64,000 nt of DNA from Corallococcus sp. AS-1-6 (GTDB taxonomy: Bacteria; Myxococcota; Myxococcia; Myxococcales; Myxococcaceae): assembly GCF_020037015.1 (NCBI RefSeq), contig NZ_JAIQDE010000022.1, positions 62,001 through 126,000 on the forward strand, read 5' to 3'. Positions 46,129 to 56,002 of this stretch are shown piece by piece (the first letter of the stretch is position 1; each line of letters begins with the position of its first letter). The translations under genes and the position numbers were made by a program. Below the pieces are notes generated by a model that ran no database searches, was not told the origin of the DNA, and saw only the letters and a program-made list of their open reading frames with translations.

Positions 46129-47906
46129 GCCGCTCCCTCCTGGCGCGGGGGCAGGAGCTGCGACCCGAGGATGTCGTTGTACAGCTCGCTGGTGGCCTTG
46201 AGCTCCTCGTGGCGCCCCTTCGCGGCGATGCGCCCCTCGTCCAGCACCAGGATGAGGTCCGCGTCCCGCACGGTGCTGATGCGCTGGGCGATGACGATGG
46301 CCGTCCTGCGCTTGTCCCGCATCAGCATGTCCAGCGCGCCCTGGATGGCGGTCTCCGTGCGCGCGTCCACCGCGGACGTGCTGTCGTCCAGGATGAGCAG
46401 GCGCGGATCCGTGAGCAGCGCCCGCGCGATGGCCAGCCGCTGCCGCTGCCCGCCGGAGAGCCCCACGCCGCGCTCGCCCACCACCGTGTCGTAGCCCTGG
46501 GGCAGCTCGCGGATGAACTCCGCCGCCTGGGCCGCCTCCGCCGCGGCCTCCACCTGGGCCTGCGTCGCCTCCGGGCGCCCGTAGGCGATGTTCTCCCGCA
46601 CCGTGCCGGAGAACAGCAGCGCGTCCTGGAGCACCACGCCAATCTGCGAGCGCAGGCTCGCGAGCGTCACGTCCCGCACGTCCTGCCCGTCCAGCAGCAC
46701 CGCGCCCCCGGTGACGTCGTAGAAGCGCGGCAGCAGGTTGATGAGCGTGCTCTTGCCGGAGCCGGTGGTGCCCAGCACCGCCACGAGCTGCCCGGGCTCC
46801 AGCGTCACGCTCACGCCCCGCAGGATTTCACGCTCGCCGCCCGCGTAGCGGAAGCGCACGTCGCGCAGCTCGATGCGCCCTTGCAGGGGCGGCAGCGGCA
46901 CCGCGCCCGGGCGGTCGGACACCTCCACCGCCGTGTCCAGCAGCTCGAAGACGCGCTGCGCGGACGCGCTCGCCCGGGACATGCTGGCCGCGATGAAGCC
47001 CAGCGTCATCAGGGGCATCAGCAGGAAGGCCAGGTAGCTGTTGAAGGCGATGAGCTCCCCCAGCGTCAGCCGCTCGTGGAAGATGCGCCAGCCGCCCACG
47101 CCCACCACCACCAGCGTGCCCAGGTTGGCGAAGAAGCTGATGAAGGGGAAGTTGCTGGCCAGCGCGTCCACCACCCGCAGGTTCTTCTCCTTCAGCTCCG
47201 CGTTCGTCTTCCCGTAGCGCTCCAGCTCCCGCGACTCGGCGGAGAAGGCGCGCACCACGCGCAGCCCGCGCAGGTCCTCCTGGAGCGTGGTGTTGAGCGA
47301 GCCCAGCAGCGCCTGGAGCTGGCCGTACATGGGCCGCATCCGCCGGATGAACGCGCGCATCACCAGCAGGATGGGCGCCACCGTCGCGAGCGCCGCCAGC
47401 GCCAGCAGCGGATCCAGGTACACCAGCAGCCCCGCGCAGCCCACCAGCATCGCCGCCGCCGCCGCGAACTGCACGATGCCGCCGCCCACGAAGGTGCGCA
47501 CCGCCTCCACGTCGCTCGTCAGCCGCGTGAGCAACTGCCCCGTCTGCGCCTGGTCGTAGTAGCTGAAGGACAGCCGCTGGATGCGCGCGAAGAGCGCGTC
47601 CCGCAGGTCGAACGCCACGCCCTGTGACGCGCGCTCCGCCAGGTAGCCCTGCAGGAAGTTGAACAGGCCGCGCCCCAGCGCGATGGCGACCAGGCCCCCC
47701 ACCGCCAGCCACACGGGCCGCGCCTCTCCGCGCGCGAGCCCCTGGTCGATGGCGATGCGGATCATCTGCGGCGCGCCCAGGTTCGCCACGGAGACGAGCA
47801 GCAGCGACACGAGCGCCCCCACCGCCTCCAGGCGGTAGCGGCGCAGATAGCCCAGCGCCCGCAGGATGGGGGGGCGGCCGGATGCGGGTGTCGCGGATGT
47901 GCTCAC
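46125..47906 (-). CDS. ABC exporter half-transporter (membrane + ATPase), first of the pair
   Basis: 593 residues from a GTG with an AGG eight bases upstream; longer readings add a Gly/Arg-rich leader. Six transmembrane helices, then Walker A GTTGSGKS, signature LSGGQ and Walker B LLILDDST. The Walker B ends in Asp-Asp rather than Asp-Glu: the second acidic residue, normally the catalytic Glu, is Asp, as in the degenerate half of asymmetric heterodimeric exporters. Confidence 0.93.
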   Translation of the reverse strand: MSTSATPASGRPPILRALGYLRRYRLEAVGALVSLLLVSVANLGAPQMIRIAIDQGLARGEARPVWLAVGGLVAIALGRGLFNFLQGYLAERASQGVAFDLRDALFARIQRLSFSYYDQAQTGQLLTRLTSDVEAVRTFVGGGIVQFAAAAAMLVGCAGLLVYLDPLLALAALATVAPILLVMRAFIRRMRPMYGQLQALLGSLNTTLQEDLRGLRVVRAFSAESRELERYGKTNAELKEKNLRVVDALASNFPFISFFANLGTLVVVGVGGWRIFHERLTLGELIAFNSYLAFLLMPLMTLGFIAASMSRASASAQRVFELLDTAVEVSDRPGAVPLPPLQGRIELRDVRFRYAGGEREILRGVSVTLEPGQLVAVLGTTGSGKSTLINLLPRFYDVTGGAVLLDGQDVRDVTLASLRSQIGVVLQDALLFSGTVRENIAYGRPEATQAQVEAAAEAAQAAEFIRELPQGYDTVVGERGVGLSGGQRQRLAIARALLTDPRLLILDDSTSAVDARTETAIQGALDMLMRDKRRTAIVIAQRISTVRDADLILVLDEGRIAAKGRHEELKATSELYNDILGSQLLPPRQEGAA

Positions 47907-48075
47907 GTGGAACCTGGACCCCTGCCTCCCCGCCCGGGAAGGCGCGCGCATGATGGGCGGCCCCCCGCGCCGCATCAAGCACTTCGCGCAACCCGGGTAA
48001 AGACGGTTGCGCGCCGCGCCACGGCCCGTTACGTGGGCCGCCTTTCCTTCCCCGGTTCGTCACGAGGTGTGTGTC

Positions 48076-49110
<1,035 letters not shown>

Positions 49111-49125
49111 GCGCGGTGTGAAGCA

Positions 49126-49158
49126 GGAGGCGGCCAGGGCCTGGGTCCGGCCGCCTCC
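49126..49158. terminator. GC-rich hairpin after the aldo/keto reductase gene
   Basis: Ten-base perfect arms GGAGGCGGCC (49126-49135) and GGCCGCCTCC (49149-49158). No T tract follows, so intrinsic termination is uncertain. Confidence 0.45.
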
Positions 49159-49191
49159 GTCCTGGGGGCAGATTCGCTGCCTCCCGGGGCG

Positions 49192-51597
49192 ATGCACCTC
49201 ACGCAAGAGAACACTTCGCTTCGCGTGGAGGCGCGCTCGCCCATGTCCCTCAAGGAATACAAGCCCGGCAGTCCCTTCCCCGGTGTCATCGGCCGCACCT
49301 GGGAGCAGTCGTCCCCCGCGTGGCCCTCGCCCCTGCGCTCGAAGCCCGGCGCGCCCAACGTCCTGTTCATCATCCTGGATGACACGGGCTTCGGGCACCT
49401 GGGCTGCTACGGCTCGCCCATCCGCACGCCGAACCTGGACCGGCTGGCCAGGGGCGGGCTGCTCTACAACAACATGCACACCACCGCGCTGTGCTCGCCC
49501 ACGCGCTCGTGCGTCCTCACCGGCCGCAACCACCACTCCAACGGGATGGGCACCATCACCGAGACGTCGCTGGGCTACCCCGGCTACAACGGCACCATCC
49601 CCTTCGAGAACGGCTTCCTCTCCGAGATGCTGATGGAGGCCGGCTACAACACGTATGCCATTGGCAAGTGGCACCTGACGCCCGCGGAGCAGACGAGCGC
49701 CGCCGGGCCGTACTCGCGCTGGCCGCTGGGCCGCGGCTTCGAGCGCTTCTACGGCTTCCTGGGCGGGGACACGCACCAGTACTACCCGGACCTCGTCCAC
49801 GACAACCACGCCATCCGCCCGCCCGGCACGCCCGAGCAGGGCTACCACCTCACCCCGGACCTGGTGGACCGCGCCATCGACTGCATCGCGGACACCAAGC
49901 AGGTCGCGCCCGACAAGCCCTTCTTCCTCTACTTCGCCACGGGCGCCATGCACGCGCCCCACCACGTCCCGCGCGAGTGGGCGGACGCGTACGCGGGCCA
50001 GTTCGACGACGGCTGGGACGCCTACCGCCAGCGGGTGTTCCAGCGGCAGTTGGAGCTGGGCGTGGTGCCGCCGGGCACGCAGTTGTCGCGGCATGATCCG
50101 GACGTGCAGGAGTGGGACTCGCTGCCGCCGGAGGAGAAGCGGCTCTACGCGCGGATGATGGAGGTGTTCGCGGGCTTCCTGGAGCACACGGACCACCACA
50201 TCGGGCGGCTCTTGCGGTTCCTGGAGGACACCGGCGAACTGGACAACACGCTCATCATGGTGCTGTCGGACAACGGGGCCAGCGCGGAGGGCGGGCCGCA
50301 CGGCTCCGTGAACGAGCTGAAGTTCTTCAACAACGCGCCGGAGTCGCTGGAGCAGAACCTGGCGGCCATGGAGGACCTGGGCGGCCCGAAGCACTTCAAC
50401 CACTACCCGTGGGGCTGGGCCTGGGCGGGGGACACGCCGTTCCGCCGCTGGAAGCGGGAGACGTACCGAGGCGGCACCACCGACCCGTTCCTCGTCCACT
50501 GGCCCCGGGGCATCGAGGCGAAGGGCGAGGTGCGCACGCAGTACGCGCACGCCATCGACATGGTGCCCACGGTGCTGGACTGCCTGGGCCTGGAGCCGCT
50601 GGCGGAGATCCGCGGCGTCACCCAGTCACCCATCGAGGGCGTCAGCTTCCGGCACACGTTCAACGACGGGAACGCGCCCAGCCGCCACCGCACGCAGTAC
50701 TTCGAGATGTTCAGCTCGCGCGCCATCTACCACGACGGCTGGCGCGCGGTGTGCCCGTTCCCCGGCCCGTCCTTCACGGAGGCCCAGGAGGGCTTCGGCG
50801 AGTCCATGCTCGACGAGGGCCGGCTGCGCGAGCTGGATGAGCGCGGCTGGGAGCTGTACCACGTGGCGGAGGACTGCTCCGAGACGCGGAACGTGGCGCA
50901 GGAGCACCGGGGCAAGCTCATCGAGATGATCGCCCTCTGGTACGCGGAGGCCGGGCGCTACCAGGTGCTGCCGCTCGCGTCGCCCACCCGCGCCGTGTTC
51001 GCGCTGGAGCGCCCGCAGCTCACGAAGGACCGCACGCGCTACGTGTACCGGCCGCACACGTCCCCCGCGCCGGAGAACGCGGCGGTGCACGTGCTCAACC
51101 GGCCCCACACCATCACCGCGGACGCGGAGGTGACGCGGGACACGCAGGGCGTGCTGCTCAGCCACGGCGGCCTCACCGGCGGCTACACGTTCTTCATCCA
51201 GGACCACAAGCTGCACTACGCCTACAACTACCTGGGCGAGCAGGAGTTCCACATCGAGTCGGCGGTGGACGTGCCGGAGGGGCGCTCGGAGCTGAGGTTC
51301 GAGTTCGAGCCCACCGGCGAGCCGGACCTCAAGGTGGGGCGGGGCACTCCCGGACGCGGACGGCTCTACATCAACGGGGACCTGGTGGCGCAGAGCACCA
51401 TCGACGCGACCATGCCGGTGGCCATCAGCCTGGGGGAGGGGCTCACCTGCGGTCGGGACGAGAGCTCCGCCGTCAGCCAGCGCTACCAGGCGCCCTTCGA
51501 GTTCACCGGCACGCTCCACGAGGTGACGGTGGACGTCGCCGGCAGGCACGTGCGGGACACGCAGGCCGAACAGAAGGCGGCCCTGGCGAAGCAGTGA
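49192..51597 (+). CDS. Arylsulfatase-type sulfatase
   Basis: 801 residues, long for the family because of a C-terminal beta domain of about 200 residues. The active-site signature is CSPTRS, Cys101, to be converted to formylglycine; metal ligands include DDTGFG (63-68) and SDNGAS. It hydrolyses sulfate esters. No signal peptide is visible. Starting at 49243 (MSLKEY) is also possible. The needed formylglycine-generating enzyme is not in the window. Confidence 0.93.
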   Translation: MHLTQENTSLRVEARSPMSLKEYKPGSPFPGVIGRTWEQSSPAWPSPLRSKPGAPNVLFIILDDTGFGHLGCYGSPIRTPNLDRLARGGLLYNNMHTTALCSPTRSCVLTGRNHHSNGMGTITETSLGYPGYNGTIPFENGFLSEMLMEAGYNTYAIGKWHLTPAEQTSAAGPYSRWPLGRGFERFYGFLGGDTHQYYPDLVHDNHAIRPPGTPEQGYHLTPDLVDRAIDCIADTKQVAPDKPFFLYFATGAMHAPHHVPREWADAYAGQFDDGWDAYRQRVFQRQLELGVVPPGTQLSRHDPDVQEWDSLPPEEKRLYARMMEVFAGFLEHTDHHIGRLLRFLEDTGELDNTLIMVLSDNGASAEGGPHGSVNELKFFNNAPESLEQNLAAMEDLGGPKHFNHYPWGWAWAGDTPFRRWKRETYRGGTTDPFLVHWPRGIEAKGEVRTQYAHAIDMVPTVLDCLGLEPLAEIRGVTQSPIEGVSFRHTFNDGNAPSRHRTQYFEMFSSRAIYHDGWRAVCPFPGPSFTEAQEGFGESMLDEGRLRELDERGWELYHVAEDCSETRNVAQEHRGKLIEMIALWYAEAGRYQVLPLASPTRAVFALERPQLTKDRTRYVYRPHTSPAPENAAVHVLNRPHTITADAEVTRDTQGVLLSHGGLTGGYTFFIQDHKLHYAYNYLGEQEFHIESAVDVPEGRSELRFEFEPTGEPDLKVGRGTPGRGRLYINGDLVAQSTIDATMPVAISLGEGLTCGRDESSAVSQRYQAPFEFTGTLHEVTVDVAGRHVRDTQAEQKAALAKQ

Positions 51598-51605
51598 AAC
51601 GAAGA

Positions 51606-51643
51606 AGGCCCGGACGGGAGCGCGAGGGCTCCCGTCCGGGCCT
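51606..51643 (-). terminator. Perfect 16-bp hairpin between convergent genes
   Basis: Arms 51606-51621 and 51628-51643 are fully complementary around a six-base loop. On the minus strand it is followed by TCTTCGTTTC, so it most likely terminates the M4 protease gene and perhaps also the sulfatase gene. Confidence 0.8.
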
Positions 51644-51657
51644 GGAGCTTCAGGGGA

Positions 51658-53457
51658 TTACTTGGTCACGCCGACGGCGGTCCAGGCCTCGGCGACCTTC
51701 TTCGCCTCGACGGAGTCCTTGCCGTACAGGTCCGTGGCGGCCTTGATGGTGGCGGCGCGGGCCTCGGAGAAGTTCGTCTGCGGCGTCATGTACGTGGTGA
51801 GCGCGCGGCCGAAGACCTTGAGGCTCTTGTCCATGCCGATGCCGTCCTTCACCTCGATGCCGGACGTCTTGTTCTTGCCGCCCTCGGTGAGGAGGAAGAA
51901 GGCGTTGTTCGCGATGCCGCTGGAGCCGTGGACCTCCGTCATCTTCGGGTAGTTCTTGTAGTTGTCGATGGAGTAGCCGTCCGCCGTCGGGTCGTTCATG
52001 TAGCGGAGGGCGTCCGTGTTGTCGCCGTTCTTGGGCGTCCACGCGTCCTCGCCCACGGCCCAGTCGAACTTCACCGCGCCGTTCTTCTGGCTGGCGTACC
52101 ACTCCACGCCCGTACCGATGATGTCGCTGAAGGACTCGTTGAGGCCACCGGACTCGCCCTCGTACTCCAGGCCGGCGGTGCGCTCCGTGAGGCCGTGCGC
52201 GATTTCGTGGCCGGCGATGTCCAGCGTGGTGAGCGGGCCGGAGTCCACGCCGTCGCCGTCGCCGTACTGCATCTTCTCGCCGTCCCAGAACGCGTTCACC
52301 AGGTTGTTGTCGGTGTGCACGTAGTTGATGAGCTTCTCGCCCTTGCCGTCGATGGAGTCTCGGCCCAGGACGTCCTTCATGAAGTCGTACGTCATGGCCG
52401 CGCCGTAGTGCGCGTCCACGCCCGCCTGGGCGCGCGTCGGGTCGCCCTTCTCACCCCAGACGTCGTTCTTGTCGGTGATGGCCGTGGTGCCGGACGCGTT
52501 CGGGCGGTTCTTCGCGTCGTAGGTCACGATGCCCTTGCCGCGCGTCTTGTCCTCCAGCGAGTACGTGCCGTCCTTGTTCTTCGTCGTCTGCAGGTCCACC
52601 TTGCCGCTGTACATCGTCTGGTCGTCCGCCACGCGGGCCGCGCCGCCGCCCGTCGTCGGGGCCGGCGTCGCCGGGGTGGAGGGGGCCTGGGTGGACGTGC
52701 CCGGCTTCGTGGGGGTGGCCTTGGCGCCCTCGCGGCTCCAGTGGCTGATGGTGTTGTACTGCTTGATGGACGCGCCGGTGTTCGCGTCGATGAAGTAGTT
52801 CATCGAGCGCGGCTCCTTGCCGTTGGCCGCGGACGTGTCGGTGAGCGTCACGTGGTAGGCGGCGTGGTACTGCCCGTCCCTGCCCTTGACGATGACCTTC
52901 TCCGACGTGGGGGCGCGCGTCGTGTCGCCGTTGAAGTCCTTCTGCGCCACGGCGAGCGCGTCCTTCGCCGTCAGCTTCGTGGGCGCCTTGCCGATGCCCG
53001 CGGGGATGTCGGACACGTTGCCCGTCAGGCTGTCGAACTGACCCTTCGCGTCCAGGTGGCCGATGATCTGCTCACCGGCGACCTTCACGCCCTCGTGCAT
53101 GCGGTCCATGCGCACGTGCGTCATGCCCAACTGGTCGCGCTCCACGGTGCGCGGCGCGAACGACGTGCCGCCCGTGACGCCGGACAACTGGGGGTTCTTC
53201 TGGTTCACGTACGCCACCGTCTGCTGGATGGCCTGCTGCGCCTGGGGGCTGGTGAGGTCCACCGGGCCCGGCGTCAGCTTCTGGCCCACGCCGTTCAGCG
53301 CCACCGTGGCCTTCGCCTTGGAGGGCGCGCCCGCGCTGAAGCTGGACTGCGAGCTCATCCCCACCGGGCCCTGGGGCTTCACGGTGTTCACGGGCTTCGT
53401 GTCGGTGCGGTTCTGGGTGGCGACAACGGGCTTCGAAAGGTCGGTGCGCAGGGCCAT
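51658..53457 (-). CDS. M4-family (thermolysin-like) metalloprotease
   Basis: 599 residues. The zinc motif HEIAHG (about 412-417) with the downstream Glu in GGLNESFSD and the catalytic His in VHGSSG define peptidase M4. An N-terminal propeptide with FTP/PepSY-like features (about 60-240) and a Thr/Pro/Ala-rich linker (about 250-280) precede the catalytic domain. No classical signal peptide: the start MALRTDLSKPV is hydrophilic. A TTG at 53493 would add twelve residues but no leader either. Expected to be a secreted protease. Confidence 0.92.
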   Translation of the reverse strand: MALRTDLSKPVVATQNRTDTKPVNTVKPQGPVGMSSQSSFSAGAPSKAKATVALNGVGQKLTPGPVDLTSPQAQQAIQQTVAYVNQKNPQLSGVTGGTSFAPRTVERDQLGMTHVRMDRMHEGVKVAGEQIIGHLDAKGQFDSLTGNVSDIPAGIGKAPTKLTAKDALAVAQKDFNGDTTRAPTSEKVIVKGRDGQYHAAYHVTLTDTSAANGKEPRSMNYFIDANTGASIKQYNTISHWSREGAKATPTKPGTSTQAPSTPATPAPTTGGGAARVADDQTMYSGKVDLQTTKNKDGTYSLEDKTRGKGIVTYDAKNRPNASGTTAITDKNDVWGEKGDPTRAQAGVDAHYGAAMTYDFMKDVLGRDSIDGKGEKLINYVHTDNNLVNAFWDGEKMQYGDGDGVDSGPLTTLDIAGHEIAHGLTERTAGLEYEGESGGLNESFSDIIGTGVEWYASQKNGAVKFDWAVGEDAWTPKNGDNTDALRYMNDPTADGYSIDNYKNYPKMTEVHGSSGIANNAFFLLTEGGKNKTSGIEVKDGIGMDKSLKVFGRALTTYMTPQTNFSEARAATIKAATDLYGKDSVEAKKVAEAWTAVGVTK

Positions 53458-53803
53458 GGGGGGCGTGCTTTCGGGGGCAGGTGCAGCGGACAAATTGATT
53501 CTCGTGTCAGCCGTCCCGATGTTGCGTGTGGGTGCTTGCTTACACGGTCATGAGTGGGCTCAAGCTCATGAATTCACAGGTGAAGTTTTCGTCCTACATA
53601 CGCTCCAGAATCACATTCCGACCGGTAGGTAGGCGTGTGCGCCAGGGTGTATTTCGGTTCATTTTCGACCGGGCCGCGCACGGCCGTCCACCCACACGCC
53701 GTGTCTGGACGCCGTGCATGCGGGCGGGCGAGGGAGGAATCCGGTGCTCGCGCACCCCATCTTCTTCCTCCAGGGACGTTCACCCAGGGGGGAGGGAGCG
53801 GGG
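53458..53803. other. Divergent intergenic region upstream of protease and FUSC genes
   Basis: About 346 bp, clearly AT-richer than the surroundings, especially 53500-53680. It holds an inverted repeat TCATGAG (53548-53554) and CTCATGA (53565-53571), separated by ten bases. An ATG at 53714 could extend the FUSC gene but has no ribosome-binding site. Likely the promoter of the protease gene. Confidence 0.55.
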
Positions 53804-56002
53804 ATGCGCGGGGACGGAGGCGAGACGGTGGCGGAGGGCTGGGTGGCGCCCCGGGGGCGTGCGGCCCGGGGACACCTGCCCCGCCACGTCGCGGGCCTCT
53901 TCCGCTTCCAGCCGGGACGGCCCGCGCTGGCCTCGGGGCTGCGCACGGGGTTGGCGCTGGGGGTTCCGCTGCTGGTCTCCGCGCTGCTGTCGCTGCCGGA
54001 GGCGGCGTGGGCGGGCATGGCCGGGCTCTTCGTCGCGCTGGTGGACAAGGGCGGGCCGTACCGCACGCGCGCGCGGGCCATGGGGGCGATGACGGTGCTG
54101 GGCGCGGTGGTGGGGCTGGTCATCGTGCTGCCCAGCCCCTTCTGGGTGGACGTGGCGCTGACGCTCTTCTGGGTGACGGCGTGCGGCTTCGCGCGCAGCT
54201 TCGGGGACACGCCGGGCATCGTGGGCATGCTGCTGGCGAACCTGTTCGTGGTGTCGCTGGCGCTGCCGCAGCGGGGGCTGGAGGCGGCGCTGATGCAGGC
54301 GGCGTACTTCGTCGCGGGCGGGCTGTGGTCCATGTTCCTGGCGCTGGTGCTGTGGCCGCTCAGGCCGTACCGCCCGGCGCGGCTGGCCATCGCGGCCTGT
54401 TACGAGCAACTGGCGGACGCCGCGGACGCGGTCGCGGGCTGGCCCATGGCGGGGCCCTCGCGGGTGGGGACGTGGGAGGCGGTGCAGCGGGCCGCGCGCA
54501 TGCGGCGGTCGCTGGAGACGGCGCGCACGACGCTGGGGGCCACGCGCCAGGGCCGGCAGGAGGAGAGCGGCCGGGGCGAGCACCTGCTGGTGCTGCTGGA
54601 GGACGCGGACGCGCTGTCGCTCCTGCTCACGGCGATGTCGGAGGCGCTGGACGAGGCGCCGCGCCAGGGCGCGTGCCGCACCGCCCGCATCGAGGCGCAG
54701 CACGCGCTGGGCGCGTTGGCGGTGGACCTGCGGGGCGTGGAGGGTTCGCTGGTGCGGGGCACGGTGCCGGTGCCGTCATCGTGGGACGCGGAGCGGGTGA
54801 CGCGGGTGCTCCAGGCGGACGGGGGGCCGCCGGAGCCGGCGCGCTCGCAGTACGCGCACGTGGCGGGGCTCCTGGGGCGGCTGCGGGAGTACAGCGCGGT
54901 GGCGCTGGATGTGGCGTCGCGGCTGGAGACCGGCGGGCCGCTGCCGGAGCGGGACATGAAGCCGCTGGGGCTGGCGCCGGGGCGCGGGCGCTCGGGGTGG
55001 AAGGTGCTGCGCGACCACCTGACGCCGGAGTCGGTGGTCTTCCGGCACGCGCTGCGGCTGGGGCTCACCGCGACGGTGGCCACGGCGCTGGCGGAGGGGC
55101 TGGGGCTCAATCACGGGTACTGGGTGACCATCACGGTGATTGTCGTGTTGCAGCCGTACTCGGGGCTCACGACGGAGAAGGGGCTGCAGCGCGTGGCGGG
55201 CACGTTCGTGGGCAGCGTGCTGGCCATGGGGCTGGTGCACGTGCTGCCGGCGAAGGGGATGATGCTCGTGGCCATCGTGCTGCTGGTCTGCGTGTCGGTG
55301 AGCGTGCGGCCGCTGAACTTCACGGTGTACCAGGTGCTGCTGGCGCCGGCGCTGGTGCTGCTCGCGGAGCTTCAGACGGGGGACTGGCGGCTCGCGGGGG
55401 TGCGCATCCTCAACACGCTGATGGGGGGCGCGCTGGCGCTGGTGGGCATCCGGCTGCTCTGGCCGAGCCCCGAGCACTCGCGCTTCACCGAGGAGGTGGC
55501 CTGCGTGCTGAAGGCGGACCAGCACTACCTGCGCGAGGTGTCGCGGACGCCGGTGCCCACGGAGGCGGCGCTGCGGGAGGCCCGGCGCAAGGTGGGGGTG
55601 GCGCTGCTGTCCGCGGAGGCGTCGTTCCAGCGCCTGCTGAGTGAGTGGAAGGGACCGGCGAAGGAGCTGGAGCCGGGGATGGCGTTGATTACCTACGCGC
55701 GCCGCTTCACCGCGGCCGTGACGGCGCTGGCGGCGAGCCGCGCATGGCATCAGGAGTCGGACCTGGGGCCGGTGGTGCGCTACGCGTCGGACGCGCTCGA
55801 GGAGCTGTCCGCGGCGCTGGTCGCGCGCCGCGTGCCGTCAGCGCTCGAGCGCGAGGCGCCGGGCCTGGAGGGCACGGACGCGCTGGCGCGCACGCAGTTG
55901 TCGCGGCTGGTGCGCCAGTTGGGGGTGCTCCACCATGCGGTGGAGCGGATGCCGCCCGCGCTGCGCGCCTCGGAGGAGGGGGCTACGCCCGCTCCAGCTT
56001 GA
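53804..56002 (+). CDS. FUSC-family (aromatic acid exporter-like) membrane protein
   Basis: 732 residues from the ATG at 53804, which follows GGGAGCGGGG. Two membrane blocks of about five to six helices each (about 30-180 and 395-540) are separated by a charged helical region, the FUSC/YccS-type duplication. Likely an efflux protein of the inner membrane; substrate unknown. Its 3' end overlaps the convergent HEAT-repeat lipoprotein gene by 20 bp. Confidence 0.87.
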   Translation: MRGDGGETVAEGWVAPRGRAARGHLPRHVAGLFRFQPGRPALASGLRTGLALGVPLLVSALLSLPEAAWAGMAGLFVALVDKGGPYRTRARAMGAMTVLGAVVGLVIVLPSPFWVDVALTLFWVTACGFARSFGDTPGIVGMLLANLFVVSLALPQRGLEAALMQAAYFVAGGLWSMFLALVLWPLRPYRPARLAIAACYEQLADAADAVAGWPMAGPSRVGTWEAVQRAARMRRSLETARTTLGATRQGRQEESGRGEHLLVLLEDADALSLLLTAMSEALDEAPRQGACRTARIEAQHALGALAVDLRGVEGSLVRGTVPVPSSWDAERVTRVLQADGGPPEPARSQYAHVAGLLGRLREYSAVALDVASRLETGGPLPERDMKPLGLAPGRGRSGWKVLRDHLTPESVVFRHALRLGLTATVATALAEGLGLNHGYWVTITVIVVLQPYSGLTTEKGLQRVAGTFVGSVLAMGLVHVLPAKGMMLVAIVLLVCVSVSVRPLNFTVYQVLLAPALVLLAELQTGDWRLAGVRILNTLMGGALALVGIRLLWPSPEHSRFTEEVACVLKADQHYLREVSRTPVPTEAALREARRKVGVALLSAEASFQRLLSEWKGPAKELEPGMALITYARRFTAAVTALAASRAWHQESDLGPVVRYASDALEELSAALVARRVPSALEREAPGLEGTDALARTQLSRLVRQLGVLHHAVERMPPALRASEEGATPAPA

